This document shows positions 42,901-57,143 of a stretch of 64,000 nt of DNA, piece after piece; the first letter of the stretch is position 1; the number at the start of each line of letters is the position of its first letter. A program made the position numbers and the translations under genes. The notes beneath the pieces are model-generated. The model searched no databases, was not told where the DNA came from, and saw only the letters and a list, made by a program, of their open reading frames with translations. The stretch comes from Halictus rubicundus (Eukaryota > Arthropoda > Insecta > Hymenoptera > Halictidae). The DNA is taken from contig NW_027488707.1 in assembly GCF_050948215.1 (NCBI RefSeq), positions 186,001-250,000 on the forward strand, read 5' to 3'.

Positions 42901-45900
42901 CTATCCTATCCTATCCTCTATCCTATCCTATCCTCTATACTATCCTATCCTCTATCCTATCCAATACTGTATCTTATCCTATCCTCTATCCTATCCTATC
43001 CTCTATCCTACCCTATCCTCTATCCTATCCTATCCTCTATCCTATCCTATCCTCTATCCTATCCAATACTGTATCTTATCCGATCCTTTATCCTATCCTA
43101 TCCTCTATAATATCCTATCCCCTATCCTATCCTCTATTCGATCCTCTCCACTATAATATCGTATCCTCTATCCTATCCTATCCTCTATCCTATCCAATCC
43201 TATATCCTATCCTATCCTCTATCCTATCCAATCCTCTATCCTATCCTATCCTCGATCCTATCTTATCCCCAATCCTATCCTATCCTCTATCCTATCCTAT
43301 TCTCTATCCTATCTTCTATCCTATCCTATCTCTATCCTATCCTATCCTCTATCCTAACCTATCCTCTATCCTATCCTATCCTCGATCCTATATTATCCTC
43401 AATCCTAGCCTATCCTCTATCCTATCCTATTCTCTATCCTATCCTATCCTATATCCTATCCTATACTATCCTATCCTATACTATCCTATCCTCTATCCTA
43501 TCCTATCCTCTATCCTATCCTATCCTCTATCCTATCCAATCCTCTATCCTATCCTATCCTCGATCCTATCTTATCCCCAATCCTATCCTATCCTCTATCC
43601 TATCCTATTCTCTATCCTATCTTCTATCCTATCCTATCTCTATCCTATCCTATCCTCTATCCTAACCTATCCTCTATCCTATCCTATCCTGTATCCTATA
43701 AAATACTGTATCTTATCCGATCCTCTATCCTATCCTATCCTCTATAATATCCTATCCCCTATCCTATCCTCTATTCGATCCTCTCCACTATAATATCGTA
43801 TACTCTATCCTATCCTATCCTCTATCCTATCCAATCCCCTATCCGATCCTCTATCCTATCCTATCCTCAATCCTATCCTATCCTCAATCCTATCCTATCC
43901 TCTATCCTATTCAATCCTATATCCTATATTCTATCGCATCCTATCCTTTATCCTATCCTATCCTCTATCCTATCCTAACCTCTATCCTATCCTATCTTCT
44001 ATCCTATCGTATCCTCTATCCTATCCTATCCTCTATCCTATCCTATTCTCTATCCTATCCTATCCTATATCCTATCCTATACTATCCTATCCTCTATCCT
44101 ATCCTATCCTCTATCCTATCCTATCCACTATCCTATTCAATCCTCTATCCTATCCTATCCTCGATCCTATCTTATCCCCAATCCTATCCTATCCTCTATC
44201 CTATCCTATTCTCTATCCTATCCTCTATCCTATCCTATCCTCTATCCTATCCTATCCTCTATCCTATCCAATCCTCTATCCTATCCTATCCTCGATCCTA
44301 TCTTATCCCCAATCCTATCCTATCCTCTATCCTATCCTATTCTCTATCCTATCTTCTATCCTATCCTATCCTCTATCCTATCCTATCCTCTATCCTAACC
44401 TATCCTCTATCCTATCCTATCCTCTATCCTATAAAATACTGTATCTTATCCGATCCTCTAACCTATCCTATTCTCTATAATATCCTATCCCCTATCCTAT
44501 CCTCTATTTGATCCTCTCCACTGTAATATCGTATCCTCTATCCTATCCTGTCCTCTATCCTATAATATCATCCATCCTATCATATTCTATATCCTACCCT
44601 ATCCTATCCTCTATCGTATCCTATCCTCTATCCTATTCAATCCTCTATCCTATCCTATCCTCGATCCTATCTTATCCCCAATCCTATCCTATCCTCTATC
44701 CTATCCTATTCTCTATCCTATCCTCTATCCTATCCTATCCTCTATCCTATCCTATCCTCTATCCTATCCAATCCTCTATCCTATCCTATCCTCGATCCTA
44801 TCTTATCCCCAATCCTATCCTATCCTCTATCCTATCCTATTCTCTATCCTATCCTCTATCCTATCCTATCCTCTATCCTATCCTATCCTCTATCCTATCC
44901 AATCCTCTATCCTATCCTATCCTCGATCCTATCTTATCCCCAATCCTATCCTATCCTCTATCCTATCCTATCCTCTATCGTCTCCTGTCCTCTATCCTAT
45001 CCAATCCCCTATCCTATCCTCTATCTTATCCTATCCTCTATCCTATCCTATCCTCTATCCTATCCAATTCCCTATCCGATCCTCTATCCTATCCAATCCT
45101 CTATCCTATACTATCCTATCCTCTATCCTATCCTATCCCCTACCCTATCCTCTATTCGATCCTCTCCATTATAATATCGTATCCTGTATCCTATCCTATC
45201 CTCTATCCTATCCAAACCTCTATCCTATCCTACCTCGATCCTATCTTATCCCCAATCCTATATTATCCTCAATCCTATCCTATCCTCTATCCTATCCTAT
45301 TCTCTATCCTATCCTATCCTATATCCTATCCTATACTATCCTATCCTCTATCCTATCCTATCCTCTATCCTATCCTATTCTCTATCCTATCCTGTATCCT
45401 ATCCTATCCTCTATCCTATCCTATCCTCTATCCTATCCTATCCTCTATCCTATCCTATCCTCTATCCTATCCTATCCTCTATCCTATCCTATCCTCTATC
45501 CTATCCTATCCTCTATCGTCTCCTGTCCTCTATCCTATCCTATCCTCTATCCTATTCTATACTCCATCCTATCCTATCCGCTATCCTATCCTATCCTCTA
45601 TCCTATCCAATCCCCTATCCGATCCTCTATCCTATCCTATCCTCAATCCTATCCTATCCTCAATCCTATCCTATCTTCTATCCTATCCTATTCTCTATCC
45701 TATCCTATCCTATATCATATCTTATACTATCCTATCCTCTATCCTATCTAAACCTCTATCCTATCCTACCTCGATCCTATCTTACCCCAATCCTATCCTA
45801 TCCTCTATCCTATCCTATTCTCTATCCTATCCTCTATCCTATCCTATCCTCTATCCTATCCTATCCTCTATCCTATCCTATCCTCTATCCTATCCTATCC

Positions 45901-46775
45901 TCTATCCTATCCTATCCTGTCCTCTATCCTATCCTATCCTATCCTCTATCCTATCCTATCATCTATCCTATCCTATCCTCTATCCTATCCTGTATCCTAT
46001 CCTCTATCCTATCCTCTATCCTATCCTATCCTCTATCCTATCCTATCCTCTATCCTATCCTATCCTCTATCCTATCCTATCCTCTAGCCCATCCTATTCT
46101 CTATCCAATCCTACCCTATCTTCTATCGTATCCTCTTCTGTATCCTATCCAATCCTATATCGTATCCTCTATCCTATCCTATCCTCTATCCTATCCTATC
46201 CTGTATCCTATCATATCCTCTATCCTATCCTATCCTCTATCCTATCCTATCCTCTATCCTATCCTATCCTCTATCGTCTCCTGTCCTCTATCCTATCCAA
46301 TCCCCTATCCTATCCTCTATCTTATCCTATCCTCTATCCTATCCAATCCTCCGACCTATCTTATCCTCTATAATATCGTATCCCTTATCTTATCCTATCC
46401 CCTTTCCTATAATATCATCTATCCTATCCTATCCTCTATCCTATTCTATACTCCATAATATCCTATCCTCTATCCTATCCTATCCTCTAGCCTATACTCT
46501 ATCCTATCCTATCCTATATCCTATCCTATACTATCCTATCCTCTATCCTATCCTATCCCCTATCCTATCCTCTATTCGATCCTCTCCACTATAATATCGT
46601 ATCCTCTATCCTATCCTATCCTCTATCCTATCCAATCCCCTATCCGATCCCCTATCCTATCCTATCCTCAATCCTATCCTATCCTCTATCCTATCCTATT
46701 CTCTATCCTATCCTATCCTATATCCTATCCTATACTATCCTATCCTCTATCCTATCCTATCCTCTATCCTATCCT
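39898..46775 (+). repeat. duplicon C, copy 2
   Basis: This is the second copy of 28935-35630 in the same orientation. It retains about 178 bp near 43440-43620 that copy 1 lacks. Part of it (about 45030-45930) is copied once more at about 47940-48840 (shift 2911 bp at 45066), inside duplicon D. Confidence 0.92.
45977..46012 (+). repeat. 12-bp sub-array, three copies, one variant
   Basis: Three 12-bp copies in duplicon C copy 2; the middle one reads CCTGTATCCTAT. Confidence 0.93.
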
Positions 46776-48843
46776 ATCCTCTATCGTCTCCTGTCCTCTA
46801 TCCTATCCTATCCTCTATCCTATTCTATACTCCATCCTATCCTATCCGCTATCCTATCCTATCCTCTATCCTATCCAATCCCCTATCCGATCCTCTATCC
46901 TATCCTATGCTCAATCCTATCCTATCCTCAATCCTATCCTATCTTCTATCCTATCCTATTCTCTATCCTATCCTATCCTATATCATATCTTATACTATCC
47001 TATCCTCTATCCTATCTAAACCTCTATCCTATCCTACCTCGATCCTATCTTACCCCAATCCTATCCTATCCTCTATCCTATCCTATTCTCTATCCTATCC
47101 TCTATCCTATCCTATCCTCTATCCTATCCTATCCTCTATCCTATCCTATCCTCTATCCTATCCTATCCTCTATCCTATCCTATCCTGTCCTCTATCCTAT
47201 CCTATCCTATCCTCTATCCTATCCTATCATCTATCCTATCCTATCCTCTATCCTATCCTCTATCCTATCCTCTATCCTATCCTCTATCCTATCCTCTATC
47301 CTATCCTATCCTCTATCCTATCCTATCCTCTATCCTATCCTATCCTCTATCCTATCCTATCCTCTATCCTATCCTATCCTCTAGCCCATCCTATTCTCTA
47401 TCCAATCCTACCCTATCCTCTATCGTATCCTCTTCTGTATCCTATCCAATCCTATATCGTATCCTCTATCCTATCCTATCCTCTATCCTATCCTATCCTG
47501 TATCCTATCATATCCTCTATCCTATCCTATCCTCTATCCTATCCTATCCTCTATCCTATCCTATCCTCTATCGTCTCCTGTCCTCTATCCTATCCAATCC
47601 CCTATCCTATCCTCTATCTTATCCTATCCTCTATCCTATCCAATCCTCCGACCTATCTTATCCTCTATAATATCGTATCCCTTATCTTATCCTATCCCCT
47701 TTCCTATAATATCATCTATCCTATCCTATCCTCTATCCTATTCTATACTCCATAATATCCTATCCTCTATCCTATCCTATCCTCTAGCCTATACTCTATC
47801 CTATCCTATCCTATATCCTATCCTATACTATCCTATCCTCTATCCTATCCTATCCCCTATCCTATCCTCTATTCGATCCTCTCCACTATAATATCGTATC
47901 CTCTATCCTATCCTATCCTCTATCCTATCCTCTATCTTATCCTATCCTCTATCCTATCCTATCCTCTATCCTATCCAATTCCCTATCCGATCCTCTATCC
48001 TATCCAATCCTCTATCCTATACTATCCTATCCTCTATCCTATCCTATCCCCTACCCTATCCTCTATTCGATCCTCTCCATTATAATATCGTATCCTGTAT
48101 CCTATCCTATCCTCTATCCTATCCAAACCTCTATCCTATCCTACCTCGATCCTATCTTATCCCCAATCCTATATTATCCTCAATCCTATCCTATCCTCTA
48201 TCCTATCCTATTCTCTATCCTATCCTATCCTATATCCTATCCTATACTATCCTATCCTCTATCCTATCCTATCCTCTATCCTATCCTATTCTCTATCCTA
48301 TCCTGTATCCTATCCTATCCTCTATCCTATCCTATCCTCTATCCTATCCTATCCTCTATCCTATCCTATCCTCTATCCTATCCTATCCTCTATCCTATCC
48401 TATCCTCTATCGTCTCCTGTCCTCTATCCTATCCTATCCTCTATCCTATTCTATACTCCATCCTATCCTATCCGCTATCCTATCCTATCCTCTATCCTAT
48501 CCAATCCCCTATCCGATCCTCTATCCTATCCTATCCTCAATCCTATCCTATCCTCAATCCTATCCTATCTTCTATCCTATCCTATTCTCTATCCTATCCT
48601 ATCCTATATCATATCTTATACTATCCTATCCTCTATCCTATCTAAACCTCTATCCTATCCTACCTCGATCCTATCTTACCCCAATCCTATCCTATCCTCT
48701 ATCCTATCCTATTCTCTATCCTATCCTCTATCCTATCCTATCCTCTATCCTATCCTATCCTCTATCCTATCCTATCCTCTATCCTATCCTATCCTCTATC
48801 CTATCCTATCCTGTCCTCTATCCTATCCTATCCTATCCTCTAT
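46440..48843 (+). repeat. duplicon D, tandem copy 1 (2404 bp)
   Basis: The anchor CTATTCTATACTCCATAATA occurs at 46441 and 48845, and the order TATGCTCAATCC recurs at 46907 and 49311, both 2404 bp apart. The right 0.9 kb of this copy is also a copy of duplicon C material from about 45030. Confidence 0.92.
47245..47292 (+). repeat. 12-bp sub-array, four copies
   Basis: Four copies of CCTCTATCCTAT in duplicon D copy 1. Confidence 0.93.
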
Positions 48844-50331
48844 CCTATTCTATACTCCATAATATCCTATCCTCTATCCTATCCTATCCTCTAGCCTATA
48901 CTCTATCCTATCCTATCCTATATCCTATCCTATACTATCCTATCCTCTATCCTATCCTATCCCCTATCCTATCCTCTATTCGATCCTCTCCACTATAATA
49001 TCGTATCCTCTATCCTATCCTATCCTCTATCCTATCCAATCCCCTATCCGATCCCCTATCCTATCCTATCCTCAATCCTATCCTATCCTCTATCCTATCC
49101 TATTCTCTATCCTATCCTATCCTATATCCTATCCTATACTATCCTATCCTCTATCCTATCCTATCCTCTATCCTATCCTATCCTCTATCGTCTCCTGTCC
49201 TCTATCCTATCCTATCCTCTATCCTATTCTATACTCCATCCTATCCTATCCGCTATCCTATCCTATCCTCTATCCTATCCAATCCCCTATCCGATCCTCT
49301 ATCCTATCCTATGCTCAATCCTATCCTATCCTCAATCCTATCCTATCTTCTATCCTATCCTATTCTCTATCCTATCCTATCCTATATCATATCTTATACT
49401 ATCCTATCCTCTATCCTATCTAAACCTCTATCCTATCCTACCTCGATCCTATCTTACCCCAATCCTATCCTATCCTCTATCCTATCCTATTCTCTATCCT
49501 ATCCTCTATCCTATCCTATCCTCTATCCTATCCTATCCTCTATCCTATCCTATCCTCTATCCTATCCTATCCTCTATCCTATCCTATCCTGTCCTCTATC
49601 CTATCCTATCCTATCCTCTATCCTATCCTATCATCTATCCTATCCTATCCTCTATCCTATCCTCTATCCTATCCTCTATCCTATCCTCTATCCTATCCTC
49701 TATCCTATCCTATCCTCTATCCTATCCTATCCTCTATCCTATCCTATCCTCTATCCTATCCTATCCTCTATCCTATCCTATCCTCTAGCCCATCCTATTC
49801 TCTATCCAATCCTACCCTATCCTCTATCGTATCCTCTTCTGTATCCTATCCAATCCTATATCGTATCCTCTATCCTATCCTATCCTCTATCCTATCCTAT
49901 CCTGTATCCTATCATATCCTCTATCCTATCCTATCCTCTATCCTATCCTATCCTCTATCCTATCCTATCCTCTATCGTCTCCTGTCCTCTATCCTATCCA
50001 ATCCCCTATCCTATCCTCTATCTTATCCTATCCTCTATCCTATCCAATCCTCCGACCTATCTTATCCTCTATAATATCGTATCCCTTATCATATCCTATC
50101 CCCTTTCCTATAATATCATCTATCCTATCCTATCCTCTATCCTATTCTATACTCCATAATATCCTATCCTCTATCCTATCCTATCCTCTAGCCTATACTC
50201 TATCCTATCCTATCCTATATCCTATCCTATACTATCCTATCCTCTATCCTATCCTATCCCCTATCCTATCCTCTATTCGATCCTCTCCACTATAATATCG
50301 TATCCTCTATCCTATCCTATCCTCTATCCTA
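48844..50331 (+). repeat. duplicon D, tandem copy 2
   Basis: This is collinear with the first 1.49 kb of copy 1. It departs from it at about 50331, where the order becomes CCAATCCCC and leads into duplicon E copy 2. Confidence 0.9.
49649..49696 (+). repeat. 12-bp sub-array, four copies
   Basis: Four copies of CCTCTATCCTAT in duplicon D copy 2, unchanged from copy 1. Confidence 0.93.
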
Positions 50332-50460
50332 TCCAATCCCCTATCCGATCCCCTATCCTATCCTATCCTCAATCCTATCCTATCCTCTATCCTATCCTAT
50401 TCTCTATCCTATCCTATCCTATATCCTATCCTATACTATCCTATCCTCTATCCTATCCTA

Positions 50461-53400
50461 TCCTCTATCCTATCCTATCCTCCATCCTATCCTATCCTCT
50501 ATCCTATCCCATCGTCTATCCTATCCAATACTGTATCTTATCCGATCCTTTATCCTATCCTATCCTCTATAATATCCTATCCCCTATCCTATCCTCTATA
50601 CTATCCTATCCCCTATCCTATCCTCTATTCGATCCTCTCCACTATAATATCGTATCCTCTATCCTATCCTATCCTCTATCCTATCCAATCCCCTATCCGA
50701 TCCTCTATCCTATCCTATCCTCAATCCTATCCTATCCACAATCCCATCCTATCCTCTATCCTATTCAATCCTATATCCTATATTCTATCGTATCCTATCC
50801 TTTATCCTATCCTATCATCTATCCTATCCTATATTCTATCCTATCCTATCTTCTATCCTATCGTATCCTCTATCCTATCCTATCCTCTATCCTATAATCT
50901 ATCCTCTATCCTATCCAATACTGTATCTTATCAGATCCTCTATCCTATCCTATCCTCTGTAATATCCTATCCCCTATCCTATCCTCTATTCGATCCTCTC
51001 CACTATAATATCGTATCCTCTATCCTATCCTATCCTCTATCCTATCCAATCCTCTATCCTATCCTATCCTCTATCCTATCCTATCCGCTATCCTATATTA
51101 TCCTCTATCCTATCCTATGCTCTATCCTATCCTATGCTCTATCCTATCCTATCCTCTATCCTATCGTATCCTCTATCGTCTCCTATCCTCTATCGTCTCC
51201 TATCCTCTATCCTATCCAATCCCATATCCTATCCTCTATCTTATCCTATCCTCTATCCTATCCAATCCTCCGTCCTATCCTATCCTCTATAATATCGTAT
51301 CCCTTATCATATCCTATCCCCTTTCCTATAATATCATCTATCCTATCCTATTCTCTATCCTATCCTATCCTCTATTCTATCCTATCCTCTATCCTATCCT
51401 ATCCTCTATCCTGTCCTATCCTCTATCCTATCCTATCCTCTATCCTATCCTATCCTGTATCCTATCCTATCCTCTATCCTATCCTACCCTCTATCCCATC
51501 CTATTCTCTATCCAATCCTATCCTATCCTCTATCGTATCCTATTCTCTATCCTATGCAATCCTATGTCCTATCCTCTATCCTATCCTATCCTATCCTCTA
51601 TCCTATAATCTATCCTCAATCCTATCCTCTATACTATCCTGTCCTCTTTTAAAATCGTATCATCTATCCTATCCAATCCTCTATCCTATCCAATCCTCTA
51701 TCCTATCCTATCCTCTATCCTATCCTATCCTCTATCCTATCCTATCCTCTATCCTATCCTGTCCTCTATCCTATCCTATCCTCAATGCTATCCTATCCTC
51801 TATCCTATCCTATCCTCTATCCTATCCAATACTGTATCTTATCAGATCCTCTATCCTATCCTATCCTCTGTAATATCCTATCCCCTATCCTATCCTCTAT
51901 TCGATCCTCTCCACTATAATATCGTATCCTCTTTCATATCCTATCCTCTATCCTATCCAATCCTCTATCCTATCCTATCCTCTATCCTATCCTATCCGCT
52001 TTCCTATATTATCCTCTATCCTATCCTATGCTCTATCCTATCCTATCCTCTATCCTATCGTATCCTCTATCGTCTCCTATCCTCTATCGTCTCCTATCCT
52101 CTATCCTATCCAATCCCATATCCTATCCTGTATCTTATCCTATCCTCTATCCTATCCAATCCTCCGTCCTATCCTATCCTCTATAATATCGTATCCCTTA
52201 TCATATCCTATCCCCTTTCCTATAATATCATCTATCCTATCCTATTCCCTATCCTATCCTATCCTCTATTCTATCCTATCCTCTATCCTATCCTATCCTA
52301 TATCCTGTCCTATCCTCTATCCTATCCTATCCTCTATCCTATCCTATCCTGTATCCTATCCTATCCTCTATCCTATCCTACCCTCTATCCCATCCTATTC
52401 TCTATCCAATCCTATCCTATCCTCTATCGTATCCTATTCTCTATCCTATCCTATCCTCTATCCTATCCTATCCTCTATCCTATCCTCTATCCCATCCTAT
52501 CCTCTATCCTATCCTATCTTCTATCCTATCCTATCTTCTATCCTATCGTATCCTCTATCCTATCCTATCCTCTATCCTATAATCTATCCTCAATCCTATC
52601 CTCTATGCTATCCTATCCTCTAGAATATCGTATCCTCTATCCTATCCTATCCTCTATAATATCGTATCCTCTATCGTATCCTATCCTCTATCCTATCCTA
52701 TCCTATCCTATCCTCTATCCTCTCCTACCTTCTATCCTATCCTATCCTCTAAACTATAATCTATCCTCAATCGTAACCTCTATCCTATCCTATCCTCTAT
52801 AATATCGTACCCTCTATCCTATCCCATCCTCTATAATATCGTATCCTCTATCATATCCTATCCTATTTCCTTTAATATAATCTATACTATCCTATCCTCT
52901 ATCCTATCCTATCCTCTATCCTATCCTATCCTCTATCCTATCCAATCCTCTATCCTATCCTATCCTCGATCCTATCTTATCCCCAATCCTATCCTATCCT
53001 CTATCCTATCCTATTCTCTATCCTATCCTCTATCCTATCCTATCCTCTATCCTATCCTATCCTCTATCCTATCCTATCCTGTATCCTATCCTATCCTCTA
53101 TCCTATCCTACCCTCTATCCCATCCTATTCTCTATCCAATCCTATCCTATCCTCTATCGTATCCTATTCTCTATCCTATCCTATCCCCTATCCTATCCTC
53201 TATCCTATCCTATCCTCTATCCTATCCTATCCTCTATCCTATCCTATCCTCTATCCTATTCTATACTCCATCCTATCCTATCCTCTATACTATCCTATAC
53301 TCGATCCTATTTATCCTCGATCCTATATTATCCTGAATCCTATCCTATCCTGAATCCTATCCTATCCTCTATTCTATCCTATTCTCTATCCTATCCTATC

Positions 53401-54107
53401 CTATATCCTATCCTATACTATCCTATCCTCTATCCTATCCTATCCTCAATCCTATCCTATCCTCTATCCTATCCTATCCTCTATCCTATCCTATCCTCTA
53501 TCCTATCCAATACTGTATCTTATCCGATCCTCTATCCTATTCTATCCTCTATAATATCCTATCCCCTATCCTCTCCTCTATCCAATCCTATATCCTATAC
53601 TCTATCCTATCCTATCCTATATCCTATCCTCTATCCTATCCTATCCTCTATCCAATCCTATCCTCTATCCTATCCTATCCTCGATCCTATATTATCCTCA
53701 ATCCTATCCTATCCTCTATCCTATCCTATTCTCTATCCTATACTATCCTATATCCTATCCTATACTATCCTATCCTCCATTCTATCCTATCCTCTATCCT
53801 ATCCTCTATCCTATCCTATCCTCTATCCTATCCAAACCTCTATCCTATCCTACCTGGATCCCATCTTATCCCCAATCCTATCCTATCCTCTATCCTATCC
53901 TATTCTCTATCCTATCCTCTATCCTATCCTATCCTCTATCCTATCCTATCCTCTATCCTATACTGTCCTCTATCCTATCCTATCCTCAATCCTATCCTAT
54001 CCTCTATCCTATCCTATCCTCTATCCCATCCTATCCTCTATCCTATACTCTATCCTATCCTATCCTATATACTATCCTATACTATCCTATCCTCTATCCT
54101 ATCCTAT
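50461..54107 (+). repeat. duplicon E, copy 2
   Basis: This is the copy of 35840-39919 with an extra TATGC unit near 51120 and without about 448 bp that copy 1 has between roughly 38550 and 38995. Copy 1 carries two similar CTATTTATCCTCG blocks about 494 bp apart where copy 2 has one, so a deletion between direct repeats (or a duplication in copy 1) explains the difference. Confidence 0.92.
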
Positions 54108-55270
54108 CCTGTATCCTATCCTATCTTTATATCCTATCGTATCCTCTATCCTATCCTATCCTCTATCCTATAATCTATCCTCAATCCTATCCTCTATCCA
54201 ATCCTATTCTCTATCCTATCCTATCCTATTTCCTATCCTATACTATCCTATCCTCTATCCTATCCTATCCTCTATCCTATCCTATCCTCTATCCTATTCA
54301 ATCCTCTATCCTATACTCTATCCTATCCTATCCTATATACTATCCTATACTATCCTATCCTCTATCCTATCCTATCCTGTATCCTATCCTATCTTTATAT
54401 CCTATCGTATCCTCTATCCTATCCTATCCTCTATCCTATAATCTATCCTCAATCCTATCCTCTATCCTTTCCTATCCTCAATCCTATCCTCTGTCCTATC
54501 CTATCCTCTAGAATATCGTATCCTCTATCCTATCCTATCCTCTATAATATCGTATCCTCTATCCTATCCTATCCTCTATAATATCGTATCCTCTATCCTA
54601 TCCTATCCTCTATAATATCGTATCCTCTATCCTATCCTATCCTCTATCCTATCCTATCCTATCCTCTATCCTCTCCTATCTTGTATCCTATCGTATCCTC
54701 TATCCTATCCTATCCTCTATCCTATAATCCATCCTCAATCCAATCCCCTATGCTATCCCGTCCGCTATAAAATCGTATCCTCTATCCTATCCAATGCTCT
54801 ATCCTATCCTATCCACTATAATGCCGTATCCTCTATCCTATCCTATCCTCTACAATATCGTATCCTCTATCATATCCTACCCTTTTTCCTATAATATCAT
54901 CTACCCTCTCCTATTCTATATCCTATCCAATCCCCTATCCTATCCTGTATCCTATCCTATGCTCTATCCTATCCTGTTCTCTATAATGCCCTCTATCCCA
55001 TCGTATCCTCTATCCTATCCAATCCTGTATCCTATCCGATCCTCTATTCTATCCTATCCTCTATAATATCGTATCCTCTATCATATCCTATCCTCTTTCC
55101 TATAATATCATCCATCCTATCCTATTCTATATCCTACCCTATCCTATCCTCTATCGTATGCTATCCTCTATCCTATCCTATTCTATATCCTACCCTATCC
55201 TATCCTCTATCGTATGCTATCCTCTATCCTATCCTATCCTCTATCCTATCCTATCTTCTATCCTATCCTA
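54042..55270 (+). repeat. duplicon F, copy 2
   Basis: This is the long-range copy of 2862-4030 in the same orientation, differing by scattered substitutions and by a 56-bp internal tandem duplication at 55123-55234. It follows directly on duplicon E copy 2, so two different long-range blocks abut here. Confidence 0.85.
55123..55234 (+). repeat. 56-bp tandem duplication
   Basis: Two adjacent 56-bp copies, 55123-55178 and 55179-55234, each start TATTCTATATCC and contain CTATCGTATGCT. The corresponding place in copy 1 (around 3940-3990) has a single copy. 56 is not a multiple of 17. Confidence 0.9.
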
Positions 55271-55897
55271 TCCAATCCTCTATCCTCTCCTATCCTCTAT
55301 CCTATTCTATACTCCATCCTATCCTATCCTCTATCCTATCCTATCCTCTATCCTATCCTATCCTCGATCCTATATTATCCTCTATCCTATCCTATTCTCT
55401 ATCCTATCCTATCCCCTATCCGATCCTCTATCCTATCCTATTCTCTATCCTATCCTATCCTATATCCTATCCTATTCTCTATCCTATCCTATCCTATATC
55501 CTATCCTATACTATCCTATCCTCTATCCTATCCTATCCTCTATCCTATCCTATCCTCTATCCTATCCAAACCTCTATCCTATCCTACCTCGATCCTATCT
55601 TATCCCCAATCCTATCCTATCCTCTATCCTATCCTATTCTCTATCCTATCCTCTATCCTATCCTATCCTCTATCCTATCCTATCCTCTATCCTATCCTGT
55701 CCTCTATCCTATCCTATCCTCAATCCTATCCTATCCTCTATCCTATCCTATCCTCTATCCTATCCTATCCTCTATCCTATCCTATCCTCTATCCTATCCT
55801 ATCCTCTATCCTATCCTATCCTCTATCCTATCCTATCCTCTATCCTATCCTATCCTCTATCCTATCCTATCCTCTATCCTATCCTATCCTCTATCCT

Positions 55898-57143
55898 ATC
55901 CTATCCTCTATCCTATCCTATCCTCTATCCTATCCTATCCTCTATCCTATCCTATCCTCTATAATATCCTATCCCCTATCCTATCCTCTATTTGATCCTC
56001 TCCACTGTAATATCGTATCCTCTATCCTATCCTGTCCTCTATCCTATAGTATCATCCATACTATCATATTCTATATCCTACCCTATCCTATCCTCTATCC
56101 TATCCTATCCTATATCCCATCCTATATTATCCTATCCTCTATCCTATCCTATCCTCTATCCTATCCTATCCTCTATCCTATCCAATCCTCTATCCTATCC
56201 TATCCTCGATCCTATCTTGTCCCCAATCCTATCCTATCCTCTATCCTATCCTATTCTCTATCCTATCCTCTATCCTATCCTATCCTCTATCCTAACCTAT
56301 CCTCTATCCTATCCTATCCTCTATCCTATCCCATCCTCTATCCTATCCAATATTGTATCTTATCCGATCCTCTATCCTATCCTATCCTCTATAATATCCT
56401 ATCCCCTATCCTATACTCTATTCGATCCTCTCCACTATAATATCGTATCCTCTATCCTATCCTAACCTCTATCTTATCCAATCCCCTATCCGATCCTCTA
56501 TCCTATCCTATCTTCAATCCTATCCTATCCTCAATCCTATCCTATCCTCTATCCTATTCAATCCTATATCCTATATTCTATCGTATCCTATCCTTTATCC
56601 TATCCTATCCTCTATCCTATCCTATCCTCTATCCTATCCTATCTTCTATCCTATCGTATCCTCTATCATATCCTATCCTCTATCCTATAATCTATCCTCA
56701 ATCCTATCCTCTATGCTATCCTGTCCTCTTTTAAAATCGTATCCGCTATCCTATCCAATCCTCTATCCTATCCAATCCTCTATCCTATCCTATCTTCTAT
56801 AATATCGTATCCTGTATCATATCCTATACTCTTTCCTACAATCTCATCTCTCCTATCCTATCCTGTATCCTATCCTATCCTCGATCCTATATTATCCTCA
56901 ATCCTATCCTATCCTCTATCCTATCCTATTCTCCATCCTATCCTATCCTATATCCTATCCTATACTATCCTATCCACTATCGTATCCTATCCTCTATCCT
57001 ATCCAATCCCCTATCCTATCCTCTATAATATCCAATCACCTATCCTATCCTCTATTCAATCCTATACTCTATCCTATCCTATCCTCTACAATATCGTATC
57101 CTCTATCCTATCCAATCCTATATCCTATACTCTATCCTATAAT
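55898..57143 (+). repeat. duplicon G, copy 1
   Basis: This block is collinear with 62755-64000 at a constant shift of 6857 bp, checked at 55992 and 56731. The copies differ by single substitutions, for example CCCATCC near 56328 against CCTATCC. The second copy is cut by the window edge, so the true extent may be longer. Confidence 0.92.
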
